This document shows positions 43,733 to 53,018 of a DNA stretch of 64,000 nt, in pieces. The notes under the pieces are model-generated. The model worked only from the letters and a program-made list of their open reading frames with translations. It was not told where the DNA came from and did not search any database. The position numbers were made by a program, and so were the translations under genes. Every line of letters begins with the position of its first letter. Position 1 is the first letter of the stretch. Source of the DNA: Mesorhizobium_K sp040049215 (GTDB lineage: Bacteria > Pseudomonadota > Alphaproteobacteria > Rhizobiales > Rhizobiaceae); contig NZ_JBDZDN010000001.1 of assembly GCF_040049215.1 (NCBI RefSeq), forward strand, positions 1,984,001 through 2,048,000, read 5' to 3'.

Positions 43733-44662
43733 ATGCAAACAACCGTGCTGAGGATTGGAACGCGCGGCAGCCCGCTGGCGCTCGCGCAGGCGCATGAAAC
43801 GCGCGCAAGGCTGATGGCCGCGCACGGTCTGCCGGAGGACGCCTTTTCGGTCGAGGTGATCACGACCAGCGGCGACCGCATTCAGGATCGCCCACTGTCG
43901 GAAGCCGGTGGCAAGGGCCTGTTCACCAAGGAGATCGAGGAGGCTCTGCTCGCCGGCCGCATCGACATCGCCGTGCATTCCTCGAAGGACATGCCGACCG
44001 CGCTGCCGGGAGGCTTGGCGCTGTCGGCCTTCCTGCCGCGCGAGGATCCCCGCGACGCCTTCATCGGCAAGACCGCGAATTCCATCATGGAGCTGCCGCG
44101 GGGCGCGACCGTCGGCTCGTCGTCGCTGCGCCGACAGGCGCTGATCCTGCGCATGCGGCCGGACATCAAGGTCGCCAGCTTCCGCGGCAATGTGCAGACG
44201 AGATTGCGCAAGCTGCAAGAGGGCATCGCCGACGGCACGATCCTGGCGCTTGCCGGTCTGAAGCGGCTGGGGCTGCAGAGCATCGTCACCGACCTGATGC
44301 CGCTTGAAAAATTTCCGACTGCGCCAGGACAGGGCGCGATATGCATCGAGAGCCGCATCGGCGATGCCCGCGTCGAGGAAATGCTGGCCGCGATCAACCA
44401 CGCTCCGACAGCGCAGGCGCTCGCCTGCGAGCGCGCTTTCCTCGCCGCGCTCGACGGCTCGTGCCGGACGCCGATCGCCGGCTATGCGGTCATCGACGGC
44501 GACCGGCTGGCGTTCAATGGGCTGGTGATCGCGCCGGACGGCAGGCGCGCCCACGGGGTGTCGTCGGAAGGCTCTGCCGTGGATGCCGCCGAACTCGGCC
44601 GTGCCGCCGGCGAAAAGCTGCGCCGCGACGCCGGCGCGCATTTTTTTGACGACTGGAGCTAG
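43733..44662 (+). CDS. hemC: Hydroxymethylbilane synthase (porphobilinogen deaminase)
   Basis: Polymerises four porphobilinogens to hydroxymethylbilane. 309 residues. RIGTRGSPLALAQA at the N-terminus, the substrate-binding VHSSKDMPT, GSSSLRRQA, and the dipyrromethane-cofactor cysteine in DGSCRTPIAGYA. Followed six bases later by hemD. Confidence 0.98.
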   Translation: MQTTVLRIGTRGSPLALAQAHETRARLMAAHGLPEDAFSVEVITTSGDRIQDRPLSEAGGKGLFTKEIEEALLAGRIDIAVHSSKDMPTALPGGLALSAFLPREDPRDAFIGKTANSIMELPRGATVGSSSLRRQALILRMRPDIKVASFRGNVQTRLRKLQEGIADGTILALAGLKRLGLQSIVTDLMPLEKFPTAPGQGAICIESRIGDARVEEMLAAINHAPTAQALACERAFLAALDGSCRTPIAGYAVIDGDRLAFNGLVIAPDGRRAHGVSSEGSAVDAAELGRAAGEKLRRDAGAHFFDDWS

Positions 44663-44668
44663 GCAGTC

Positions 44669-45409
44669 ATGGCCGGCGCGCCGAAGCGGGTTCTGGTGAC
44701 GCGGCCGGAGCCCGGCGCGTCCGAGACCGCGCGGCGCCTGGAGACGCTCGGCTTTGACGCGCACAAGCTGCCTCTGCACGAGATCCGGACTTTGCCGGTG
44801 GATGCCGGCGTTATACCGGATGACGTGGCGACGGTCGCAATCACCAGCGCCAACGCAATCCGCCATGCGCCGCAAGACGTGATCAACAGGCTGAAGCATC
44901 TGCCGTGCTTCGCAGTGGGCGCTTCGACCGCCCGGTCCGCGACCGATGCCGGGTTTTCGAATGTAATCGCCGGCGGCGGCGACGCCGAAGGCCTCGCGGA
45001 GACAATTGCCGGCCGGCGTCCCAGCCTGCCGCTCGCCTATCTTTGCGGGCGGGTCCGCCGGCCCGCCTTCGAAAAGCGGCTTGCCCATGAGGGCATCCCA
45101 ATCCACGCCGTGGAAACCTATGATACGGTGGGCCTCAGCTACACGGCCGAGGAGGTCCTCAATCTCACGACACGGCATCCCATCGACTTCGCCCTGGTCT
45201 ACTCCGCCAATGCGGCCGAGATCCTGGCTGCGACGATACGCCGGCCACAACTGGAGAACCTGTTCGAGAACACGCTTTTCGCCTGCATTTCCGACCGGGT
45301 GGCCCAGGCCCTTGGGGGCTGGCCGCGCGGCAGAATACGGATCGCGCGGGAACCTAGCGAAACGGCACTGCTTTATCTTCTCGGGCACACCGCAGATGGC
45401 GCGCCATAA
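44669..45409 (+). CDS. hemD: Uroporphyrinogen-III synthase
   Basis: Closes hydroxymethylbilane to uroporphyrinogen III. 246 residues; the family is poorly conserved, but RVLVTRPEPGASETARRL, VAITSANAIRHA, and PCFAVGASTARSATDAGF are typical, as is LVYSANAAEIL in the second lobe. The position after hemC confirms the call. Confidence 0.92.
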   Translation: MAGAPKRVLVTRPEPGASETARRLETLGFDAHKLPLHEIRTLPVDAGVIPDDVATVAITSANAIRHAPQDVINRLKHLPCFAVGASTARSATDAGFSNVIAGGGDAEGLAETIAGRRPSLPLAYLCGRVRRPAFEKRLAHEGIPIHAVETYDTVGLSYTAEEVLNLTTRHPIDFALVYSANAAEILAATIRRPQLENLFENTLFACISDRVAQALGGWPRGRIRIAREPSETALLYLLGHTADGAP

Positions 45410-45495
45410 GCCTGCCCCTTTTCTTAGGGCATCGGTATGATAGTGATCGGCACCCCTTCACCTTGCCGGACGTTCAGACACTCGCGGAGGCCGTA

Positions 45496-46938
45496 ATGGT
45501 CAAGACACCCAGGACACGGCACTCGACGGCGCAGCGCGAGCCGGTAACCATCGAGCTTGGGCCGGATGAGGTTTCGCGCCTTGCGGCGGAAGACAAGGCG
45601 GCGACCGCCGAGCATGGCGCCGACCCTGCGAAGCAGGACATCGGCGCACCGGAAGCGGTTGCCGAATCGCCTTTCGAAGCAACCAGCGGCGAACCGCCCC
45701 AAGAAACAACTGACGGCGAACCGGCGGCCGAACAATCTTCCGAAACCGCACCGGAACCGGCCAGCGCATTCGCGGATGAAACGAAGCCGGACGCGAGCCG
45801 GGCGGTTCCCGACGAGCCAGCGGAAGGGCCGCGGCCGTCGGCTGCCCAGTCTGAACCGCGAACCGCGCCTCCGCCTGCCCGTTCATCGCGGGGCTCTGCC
45901 GTTACGGCTGGAGTGGCCGGCGGCATCGTGGCGTTGCTCGCGGGCGGGCTGCTGCAATTCGCCGGCATTCTCGGAACGCCCGGCTCAACCTCCGGTTCGG
46001 CGGAACCGTCGGTCCCCGCAGCCGTCGAGGCAGAAATCGCAGCTCTCAAATCCGAGATCGAGGGGCTGAAAAGTGGCGCGGGCAATACGGGCGACATGAC
46101 AGGCAGGGTCGACGCTCTTTCCCAGGCGTTCGATCAGGTGAAAGCCGACGTCGCCGCGCTGAAGCAGGCGGTGGTATCGGGTGGCGGCGACAGCGCCGGG
46201 CTCGGGGCGCTCAACGCCAAGATCGCCGAGATCGAAACCAGGATCGCGGCAATCGGGCCCGGCGCAGATGGCGCCATTCCCGAGGAGATTGCCGCAATCA
46301 ACGAGAAGATCGCCGGCGTCGAAGTGCTGGTGAAGGCCGCCGGCGAGGCGGCTTCCGTCGTCGACGGCCGTCTCGGCGCGCTGGAACAGAGCGTGTCGAC
46401 TCTGGCGACGAAGGTCGATTCGCAGGCCGCGCAGCCGAAGATCGCTCTGGCGATCGCGGCCTCCGCTCTCAAAGCGGCGATCGAGCGCGGCGCGCCGTTC
46501 CTGCCCGAGATCGAAACGTTCGCGGCCATCGCACCGCGGGCGCCGGGCCTCTCAGAGCTTCGTCCCTATGCGGAAAAGGGTGTCGCGACCCGCGCCGACA
46601 TTCTCGCCGAGACCGATGCGGCCGCCAACGCCATCATCGCTGCGGCGAGCCCGCCGCCTGCAAACGCCGGCTTTTTCGAGCGGCTGCTGTCCAGCGCCGA
46701 ATCGTTGGTAACGGTGCGTCCGATCGGCGCCGTTGAGGGGCCGGGCGTGCCGGAAACGGTGGCGCGCATGGAAGTGGCGCTGCAGGCCGGCGACCTCGCC
46801 AAGGCGGTCGCCGAGTTCGATACGCTGCCCGAGCCGGCAAAGGCCGCGGGTGCTATCTTCGCCGACAAGATCAGGGCGCGGCTCACCGTTGAGCAGCTCG
46901 CCGATCAGGCCATCGCCGCCGCCATGCAGGCGGCGTAA
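45496..46938 (+). CDS. mic60: Mitofilin/Mic60-like inner-membrane protein
   Basis: 480 residues from the ATG at 45496 (MVKTPRTRH, GGAGG upstream). A long acidic, proline/glutamate-rich N-terminal region of about 130 residues precedes one membrane segment (GVAGGIVALLAGGLLQFAGIL), then coiled-coil (AEIAALKSEIEGLKS and on), then a conserved C-terminal mitofilin domain (FFERLLSSAESLVTVRPIG, RMEVALQAGDLAKAVAEFDTLP). Alphaproteobacterial Mic60 shapes intracytoplasmic membranes and is the source of mitochondrial Mic60; location between hemD and hemY is characteristic. Confidence 0.85.
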   Translation: MVKTPRTRHSTAQREPVTIELGPDEVSRLAAEDKAATAEHGADPAKQDIGAPEAVAESPFEATSGEPPQETTDGEPAAEQSSETAPEPASAFADETKPDASRAVPDEPAEGPRPSAAQSEPRTAPPPARSSRGSAVTAGVAGGIVALLAGGLLQFAGILGTPGSTSGSAEPSVPAAVEAEIAALKSEIEGLKSGAGNTGDMTGRVDALSQAFDQVKADVAALKQAVVSGGGDSAGLGALNAKIAEIETRIAAIGPGADGAIPEEIAAINEKIAGVEVLVKAAGEAASVVDGRLGALEQSVSTLATKVDSQAAQPKIALAIAASALKAAIERGAPFLPEIETFAAIAPRAPGLSELRPYAEKGVATRADILAETDAAANAIIAAASPPPANAGFFERLLSSAESLVTVRPIGAVEGPGVPETVARMEVALQAGDLAKAVAEFDTLPEPAKAAGAIFADKIRARLTVEQLADQAIAAAMQAA

Positions 46939-46947
46939 GGAAGGACC

Positions 46948-48543
46948 ATGATCCGCATCCTCTTCTTCCTAATCGTCGTCTTCGCGCTCGGGCTGGGCTT
47001 CGCCTGGCTCGCCGACCGGCCGGGCGACATGGTGGTCACCTTCGGCGGCTACCAGTATCAGGTCAGCCTGATGGTGGCGGCGGTCGCGATCACCGCGGTC
47101 GTTGCCGCCGTGATGATATCCTGGTGGCTGGTCAAGTCGATCTGGAACAGCCCCTATACGATCGCTCGCTATTTCCGCGTGCGCCAGCGCGACCGCGGCT
47201 ATCAGGCGCTGTCGACCGGCATGATCGCCGCCGGGGCGGGCGACGCCGCACTTGCCCGCAAGATGAACAAGCAGGCGGCAAAGCTGATCCGGTCCGACAC
47301 CGAGCCGTTGATCCATCTGCTCGATGCCCAGGCTTCGCTGCTCGAAGGCGATCACGATACGGCGCGCGAGAAATTCGAGCGCATGCTCGACGATCCGGAG
47401 ATGCGGCTGCTCGGCCTGCGCGGACTCTATCTGGAAGCCCAGCGCCTGGGTGACCTTTCGGCTGCAAGGCACTATGCCGGCCGTGCGGCCGACGTCGCGC
47501 CGCAGCTCGGCTGGGCGATCGATTCAACGCTGGAGGAAAAGACCGCAGGCGGCGACTGGGACGGCGCCCTGAAGCTCGTCGATGCGCAGAAATCGACGCG
47601 CCAGGTCGATCGCGACGTGATCAACCGCCGCCGCGCGGTGCTGCTCACCGCCAAGGCGCAGGACCTGCTGGACACCGATCTCACGGCCGCAAAGGCAGCC
47701 GCGGTCGAGGCCAACCGGCTGGCGCCGGATTTTCCGCCCGCAGCCGTGATCGCCGCCAAGGCGCTGTTCCGGCAGAACGATATCCGCAAGGGGGCGAAGA
47801 TCCTCGAAGCCGCCTGGAAGGCCGAACCGCATCCTGATGTCGCCGATCTCTATATCCATGCCCGGCCGGGCGATGCGGTGCTCGACCGGCTGTCGCGGGC
47901 GCAGAAATTGCAGTCGCTGAGGACGAACAATGTGGAATCGTCGCTGGCGGTTGCCCGCGCGGCTCTCGACGCGCAAGACTTCAAGCTCGCGCGCGAGGCG
48001 GCCGAGGCGGCGATCCGCATGCAGCCGCGCGAGGGGGCCTATCTTCTGCTGGCGGATATCGAGGAGGCGGAAACAGGCGACCAGGGCCGGGTCAGGCAGT
48101 TTCTGGCCAGGGCCGTGCGGGCGCCGCGCGATCCGGCGTGGGTGGCCGACGGCTATGTGTCGGAGCATTGGGCGCCCGTCTCTCCGGCAACCGGCAAGCT
48201 CGATGCGTTCGAATGGCGCGTGCCGATGGAGCGCCTCGGCCAGCTGATCGAACAGGCCGACATCGAACCTGCCCACCCATCCCTGGCGCTGCCGCTCCGG
48301 GCGGAGCCTGCGGCAGTCGATGCATCGACGGCACTGATCCAAGCCGATGAGGCGGTTGGCGGACCGCTTGAGATCGTCGAGGCCGTTATCGTGGATGATG
48401 GTACGAAGGCCGAAGCGGCCGGGAAGACCGCCGAGAACGCCTCCGGGGAGCCGGACGTCGCGGAGCCTGCACGCTTGCCGGACGATCCGGGCGTCGATCC
48501 ATCGCAAGAAGACAGATCGGAACGGCGGTTCCGCCTCTTCTGA
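46948..48543 (+). CDS. hemY: HemY domain / TPR inner-membrane protein
   Basis: 531 residues. Two N-terminal membrane segments (ILFFLIVVFALGLGFAWLA and VAAVAITAVVAAVMISWWL) form the HemY_N domain, followed by tetratricopeptide repeats (about residues 85-390) and a disordered acidic C-terminal tail. It is not the protoporphyrinogen oxidase also called HemY; the function in heme or membrane organisation is unresolved. It starts nine bases after mic60. Confidence 0.88.
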   Translation: MIRILFFLIVVFALGLGFAWLADRPGDMVVTFGGYQYQVSLMVAAVAITAVVAAVMISWWLVKSIWNSPYTIARYFRVRQRDRGYQALSTGMIAAGAGDAALARKMNKQAAKLIRSDTEPLIHLLDAQASLLEGDHDTAREKFERMLDDPEMRLLGLRGLYLEAQRLGDLSAARHYAGRAADVAPQLGWAIDSTLEEKTAGGDWDGALKLVDAQKSTRQVDRDVINRRRAVLLTAKAQDLLDTDLTAAKAAAVEANRLAPDFPPAAVIAAKALFRQNDIRKGAKILEAAWKAEPHPDVADLYIHARPGDAVLDRLSRAQKLQSLRTNNVESSLAVARAALDAQDFKLAREAAEAAIRMQPREGAYLLLADIEEAETGDQGRVRQFLARAVRAPRDPAWVADGYVSEHWAPVSPATGKLDAFEWRVPMERLGQLIEQADIEPAHPSLALPLRAEPAAVDASTALIQADEAVGGPLEIVEAVIVDDGTKAEAAGKTAENASGEPDVAEPARLPDDPGVDPSQEDRSERRFRLF

Positions 48544-48572
48544 GCGGCGCGTCGCATCGTGATTGGAGCAAG

Positions 48573-49061
48573 ATGTTCGATCGGATACTCGCCTTTCTGA
48601 AGGAACTGCCGGCCGGCGCGGCGGACGGGGATGCGACGCGCGGAACGGACGATCCACGCGTCGCGGCGGCGGCGCTGATGTACCACGTCATGGATGCCGA
48701 CGGCGTGCGCCATGACGCCGAATGGGAGCGCATGAAGAAAATACTCGCCGAGGCGTACGATATTGACGGCGAGGAACTGGACAAGCTCGTTGCCGCCGGC
48801 GGCGAGGCGGACGAGGACGCGATCGATCTTTATGCCTTCACCAGTGTGCTCAAGCGCGATCTCGACGAGCAGGCGCGGATCGAGTTCATCGGGCTGATGT
48901 GGGAGATCGTCTTTGCCGACGGCGAGTTGCACGAACTCGAGGATCACACGCTGTGGCGCATCGCCGAGCTGATCGGGGTCGACCGGCGCGATCGCATCCT
49001 GCAACGCAAGAAGGCAGAGGCAGAGGCGCCGGACGCCACAGGAAAATCCACGGAAGACTGA
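48573..49061 (+). CDS. TerB-like (TerB/DjlA helical domain) protein
   Basis: 162 residues, all-helical, with two TerB half-domains: AAAALMYHVMDADGVRHDAEWERMKKIL and IEFIGLMWEIVFADGELHELEDHTLWRIAELIGV. The acidic residues in DADG and FADGE are the putative metal sites of the family. It follows hemY by 29 bases; its TGA shares one base with the next ATG. The exact role is unknown. Confidence 0.85.
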   Translation: MFDRILAFLKELPAGAADGDATRGTDDPRVAAAALMYHVMDADGVRHDAEWERMKKILAEAYDIDGEELDKLVAAGGEADEDAIDLYAFTSVLKRDLDEQARIEFIGLMWEIVFADGELHELEDHTLWRIAELIGVDRRDRILQRKKAEAEAPDATGKSTED

Positions 49062-49786
49062 TGCCGCGACTGGAACGGCCGAGGGAAAAAGTGCTGGTCG
49101 TGCTGCACCAGGAGCGGTCGAGCGCCGGGCGCGTCGGCCACCAGCTGATCGAGGCGGGCTTCGACCTGGATATCAGGCGGCCGCCTCTGGGCGACGAACT
49201 GCCCGAGACGCTCGAACGGCATGCCGGCGCCGTCGTTTTCGGAGGCCCGATGAGCGCCAACGACCAGGAAGAGTTCGTTCGCCGCGAGACCGAGTGGTTG
49301 AAAGTGCCGCTCAGGGAAAACCGGCCGTTTCTCGGCATCTGCCTCGGCGCGCAGATGCTGGTCAATCATCTCGGCGGCAGGGTCGAGGGCCATGGCGACG
49401 GGCTGGTCGAGATCGGCTGGTATCCGTTGAAGGCGACGGAGGACGGCGAGGCCCTCATGCAGTGGCCGGAGATGGTCTACCAGTTCCACCGCGAGGGATT
49501 TTCGCTTCCTGATGGCGCGACCCTGCTTGCAACCGCCGAGACCTATCCCAACCAGGCTTTCCGCTACGGCGAGAACGCCTGGGGCATCCAGTTCCACGCC
49601 GAGCTGACGCAACTGATGATGCACCGCTGGGTCGTGCACGGGGCGCACCGCTTCGAGCTGCCGGGCGCGCAGCCAGGCCGGGATCATCTCGGCGGCCGGC
49701 TGATCTGGGACATGCACCTCAAGCGCTGGCTGCACGAATTTTTGGCGACGATCTTCGGCCGGCCGGCGGACGCCAGGACGAGATAG
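49061..49786 (+). CDS. Class I glutamine amidotransferase-like protein
   Basis: 241 residues. Catalytic cysteine in FLGICLGAQML near residue 92 and histidine in GIQFHAELT near residue 176 form the GATase class I dyad; VVFGGPMSANDQEE is the GMP-synthase-like opening. No synthase partner is adjacent, so it is likely a stand-alone hydrolase, perhaps on gamma-glutamyl compounds. Coupled to the TerB-like gene by TGATG. Confidence 0.88.
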   Translation: MPRLERPREKVLVVLHQERSSAGRVGHQLIEAGFDLDIRRPPLGDELPETLERHAGAVVFGGPMSANDQEEFVRRETEWLKVPLRENRPFLGICLGAQMLVNHLGGRVEGHGDGLVEIGWYPLKATEDGEALMQWPEMVYQFHREGFSLPDGATLLATAETYPNQAFRYGENAWGIQFHAELTQLMMHRWVVHGAHRFELPGAQPGRDHLGGRLIWDMHLKRWLHEFLATIFGRPADARTR

Positions 49787-49788
49787 GG

Positions 49789-51030
49789 CTACTCGCGCCC
49801 TTGCAGGTGGCGGATGCGCCTGAGCTGGGGGAAGAGCACCGCCCAAAGACCGGCGACAGCCACCGCACCGACGCCGCCGAACACGACCGCCGGCACCGTG
49901 CCGATCAGCGCCGCCATGGTGCCGGCGCGGAACTCGCCGAGCTCGTTCGACGCGCCGACGAAGACCATGTTGACGGCGTTGACGCGGCCGCGCACCTCGT
50001 CCGGCGTCCAGAGCTGGATCAGCGTCTCGCGGACGTAGACGCTGATCATGTCCGTCGCGCCGAGCATGGCGAGCGCAAGGATCGAAAGCCACGGCACGGT
50101 CGAGACGCCGAAGACGACGGTGAAGACGCCGAACAGCGCGACGAAGGCGAACATGACGATGCCGGCGTGGTCGCGGATCGGATGTCCGGTGAGCCAGACG
50201 GCGACGGCGAGCGCGCCGATGCCGGGAGCTGCGCGCAACAGCCCAAGGCCCCAGGGGCCGAGCTCGAGAATGTCGCGGGCATAGACCGGCAGCAGCGCCA
50301 CAGCGCCCGACAGGAGCACGGCGAATAGATCGAGCGAGATCGCGCCGAGCACGACCCTCTCGCGCCAGATATAGCGAAATCCGGCAAACAGCGTTTCAAG
50401 GTTCGGCTTGTCGGTCGCATCGCGCCGCGCGGGCCTGGGAATCGAGAAGGCCAGCAGCGTGGCGGCAGTCATCAAGACGGCCGCAATGCCGTAGGCCGCT
50501 TCCGCCGACAGCCCGTAGAGCAAGCCGCCGGCCACCGGCCCGACGATGGTCGCCGTCTGCCAGGCCGAGGAGTTCCACGCCACGGCGTTGGCGAAATCCT
50601 CCTTCGGCACGAGGTTGGCGACGAGCGACGCGGCCGCCGGCCCAAGGAAGGCGCGCGCGACGCCGAAGACGGCGAGCACGGCGAAGATCGGCCCGACGCC
50701 GGTCAGTCCGCGCAGCGTAAAGAGCAGCAGCGCCAGAGCGCACAGCGCCTCGACGCCCGTGGAGAGTCCCATGATGAGGCGGCGGCCGAACCTGTCCGAA
50801 GCGGCGCCGGTGACCAGCACCAGCAGCAGCGACGGCAGGAACTGGATGATGCCGACCAGGCCGAGGTCGAAGGGATCGCGCGTCAGATCATAGACCTGCC
50901 AGCCGACGGCGACCGAGACGATCTGGGTCGCGAGTGTGGCGAGGAAACGCGCCGCCCAGAAGCGCATGAACGCGCCATACCGGAAAGCGGCGTAACGTCG
51001 ATCGGTTGTGGTTGCTGCGTCTGGAGTCAT
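49789..51030 (-). CDS. MFS transporter, EntS/MFS_3-like exporter
   Basis: 413 residues, about 12 membrane segments. FRYGAFMRFWAARFLATLATQIVSVAVGWQVYDLT and GAASDRFGRRLIMG place it with the EntS/MFS_3 group, which includes siderophore and macrolide exporters. Converges with the amidotransferase gene. The substrate is unknown. Confidence 0.85.
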   Translation of the reverse strand: MTPDAATTTDRRYAAFRYGAFMRFWAARFLATLATQIVSVAVGWQVYDLTRDPFDLGLVGIIQFLPSLLLVLVTGAASDRFGRRLIMGLSTGVEALCALALLLFTLRGLTGVGPIFAVLAVFGVARAFLGPAAASLVANLVPKEDFANAVAWNSSAWQTATIVGPVAGGLLYGLSAEAAYGIAAVLMTAATLLAFSIPRPARRDATDKPNLETLFAGFRYIWRERVVLGAISLDLFAVLLSGAVALLPVYARDILELGPWGLGLLRAAPGIGALAVAVWLTGHPIRDHAGIVMFAFVALFGVFTVVFGVSTVPWLSILALAMLGATDMISVYVRETLIQLWTPDEVRGRVNAVNMVFVGASNELGEFRAGTMAALIGTVPAVVFGGVGAVAVAGLWAVLFPQLRRIRHLQGRE

Positions 51031-51159
51031 GCTGCGGGCGGTCGTTCAGCGGGTCATGCTGAAGCTGCCCGATGGCGGGCTACATAGCTTAGCCAGGGCG
51101 GTTTGGCTCGCGGTTTTCGTAACGTTGCGAAATTTCGAATAAGGGTGTTGCCGAGAAGT

Positions 51160-51852
51160 TCACTCCGCCGCCTCGTTGAGCGGGATCAGCCTTCTGCCTA
51201 CCTGCTGCAAGTGAAGCCGCATGGCGGCCGCGGCGCCGCCGAGATCGCGGTCGGCGATTGCCGACACGATCCGCTCGTGATCGGCAAAGCTGTGGTGGTC
51301 GGCCGGCGGGCGGGCGCTGTCGGAGCGCAGCCGCCCCCAGACAACGGTGCGGCGCACGGCGTTCAGCACGTCGAACAGTCCGAGCAGAACATTGTTGCGG
51401 CTTGCTTGAGCGATCTGCCGGTGCAGCAGATTGTCGATGTTCTCATATTGACGCCAGGTCGCGGCCTCACGGGTCTGGGCGAGCGATTGGCGCATCGCGG
51501 CGATGTCGGCGATGGTGGCGTGAAGGGCGGCCTCGCGCGCGATCTCGGGCTCGATGATCAGGCGGGCGCGCATAACGTCGGCGGGATTCGAGCTGCCGGC
51601 GATCTCCGAAATCCCGATCGTCTCCTCCACCGGTCCGCTGCCGACGAAAGTTCCCTTGCCGACATGGCGCCAGATATGGCCGTCCCGTTCGAGCACGTCG
51701 AGCGCCTTGCGCAGGTCGCCGCGCGACACGCCGAGCGTGTCGCAAAGCTCGCGCTCGGGCGGCAGTCGGCCGTCGCTCGGCAAGTCTATCTGAGCCAGAT
51801 AGGCCTGGAGTTGCACGAGCGCCGCGTGACCGCCGTTGCCGATCTTGTCCAT
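51160..51852 (-). CDS. FadR-family GntR transcriptional regulator
   Basis: 230 residues from the ATG at 51852; the longer frame to 51960 runs through the divergent control region and is rejected. N-terminal winged helix (LPPERELCDTLGVSRGDLRKALDVLERDGHIWRHVGKGTFV) and C-terminal FCD ligand domain with the metal-binding Asp/His pattern (ADVMRARLIIEPEIAREAA, LLHRQIAQAS, HHSFADHERIVSAI, RLHLQQV). A perfect palindrome overlaps its start codon, so it is probably autoregulated, and it likely controls the divergent operon. Confidence 0.9.
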   Translation of the reverse strand: MDKIGNGGHAALVQLQAYLAQIDLPSDGRLPPERELCDTLGVSRGDLRKALDVLERDGHIWRHVGKGTFVGSGPVEETIGISEIAGSSNPADVMRARLIIEPEIAREAALHATIADIAAMRQSLAQTREAATWRQYENIDNLLHRQIAQASRNNVLLGLFDVLNAVRRTVVWGRLRSDSARPPADHHSFADHERIVSAIADRDLGGAAAAMRLHLQQVGRRLIPLNEAAE

Positions 51853-51865
51853 TGGTTCAACCAAT
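51851..51865. promoter_or_regulatory. Probable GntR operator overlapping the gntR start codon
   Basis: ATTGGTT-C-AACCAAT is a perfect 15-base palindrome containing TGGT-N3-ACCA, the pattern of FadR-family operators. It covers the ATG. Confidence 0.65.
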
Positions 51866-51975
51866 CGAGAATCCTCGCCTGAATCGCGTACTAGAACGAA
51901 TCCGCGGACGCGGTCAATCGTGCTGCGGTACACGTGGCAGATGATAAACCGCTTGACCAATACGCCAATTCTGCT

Positions 51976-51997
51976 TAACCAATCAACATATTGGTTA
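51976..51997. promoter_or_regulatory. Second operator-like inverted repeat before the ABC operon
   Basis: TAACCAAT-CAACAT-ATTGGTTA uses the same half-sites as the palindrome at 51851, in the opposite order. A third, partial half-site (GACCAAT) is at 51955-51961. A possible promoter TTGACC (51953) with a 17-base spacer to TAACCA overlaps the repeat, which suits repression. Confidence 0.55.
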
Positions 51998-52020
51998 CAA
52001 GAAAAACGGGAGGAAGCAAC

Positions 52021-53016
52021 ATGACCAGCCTTTCAAGACGCAGCATACTGGCAACCGCTTTCGCGGCCTTCATGGGTGCTGCGGTGGCCGTGCCGGCCGC
52101 CAATGCCGGAGACATGCGGATCGCTTTCGGCGACTTGCCCGGCATCGAATCCATCCAGACGCTGGCGGCGATCGAGCGCGCCAAGGAGCGCGGTGTCAAT
52201 GTCGAACTCATCATCCTGAACGACGAGGATCTGGCCGCGCAGGCGATCGTCGGCGGCCAGGCCGATGTCGGCATCGGCGCGCCCTACACGCTGATCCAGA
52301 AGGTCGGGGTGCCGATCCGCATCTTCGCGCAAATCTCGACGCTGCGTTTCTTCCCGGTCGTCAACGCCGAACTCTACAAGACCTGGAAGGACCTCGACGG
52401 GCAGGACATCGCCGTCCAAGGGCGGGGCTCGGGCACCGAGGCGGTGATGCTGCTGATGGCCAAGAACCACGGCATTGCCTACGGCACGGTCAGTTATGTC
52501 CCGGGTTCGGAGGTGCGCCGCAACGCGCTGATCCAGGGCACGCTCAAGGCGTCGATCGTCGACGCCGCCAACCGCCGAGCCCTCGAGGCCGAGGCGCCGG
52601 GCAAGTTCATCGTGCTGCCGGTCGAGAATCTCAGCGCGACCGACGAGGCCTTGTTCGCGACCGCCGATTATCTCAAGAACAACGCAGCCGACGTCGACAT
52701 CCTCGTCGAGGAGCTGATGAACACCGGACGCGAAATCACGGCGAACCCGGCCGTCGCGGTGGAACTGCGCAACAAATACAAGCTGCTGCCCGACCTGGGC
52801 GCCGAAGCCGATGCGGAAATCGCAGAATATTACAAGGAGACAGCCGAGGCCGGCGCGCTCGCGCTCAACGGTGGTGGCGCGGATGCGGCCGCGGACGACT
52901 TCGCCTTCTTCAGCCTCGCCGGCCAGATCGAGGGCGATGTCGCAACGCTGAAGGTCGAGGACTTCTGGGACGTTTCGGCGCTCGACCGCGCGACCGCTAA
53001 GCTGGGTAAAAAGTAA
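52021..53016 (+). CDS. ABC transporter substrate-binding protein, NMT1/SsuA/TauA-like
   Basis: 331 residues with an export signal (SRRSILATAFAAFMGAAVAVPAANA, a weak twin-arginine look). The mature part has the NMT1-type fold: LPGIESIQTLAAIERAKERGV, GGQADVGIGAPYTLI, LDGQDIAVQGRGSGTEA. Binding specificity in this family (nitrate, sulfonates, pyrimidines, aromatic acids) cannot be read from sequence. GGAGG lies about nine bases before the ATG. First gene of a seven-gene operon. Confidence 0.88.
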   Translation: MTSLSRRSILATAFAAFMGAAVAVPAANAGDMRIAFGDLPGIESIQTLAAIERAKERGVNVELIILNDEDLAAQAIVGGQADVGIGAPYTLIQKVGVPIRIFAQISTLRFFPVVNAELYKTWKDLDGQDIAVQGRGSGTEAVMLLMAKNHGIAYGTVSYVPGSEVRRNALIQGTLKASIVDAANRRALEAEAPGKFIVLPVENLSATDEALFATADYLKNNAADVDILVEELMNTGREITANPAVAVELRNKYKLLPDLGAEADAEIAEYYKETAEAGALALNGGGADAAADDFAFFSLAGQIEGDVATLKVEDFWDVSALDRATAKLGKK

Positions 53017-53018
53017 GA

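Noticed and set aside
43658..45388. Long N-terminal extension of tsaD to 951 codons
   Set aside because: The added part is antisense to hemC and hemD; TsaD normally starts at the MIRVLGIETS segment.
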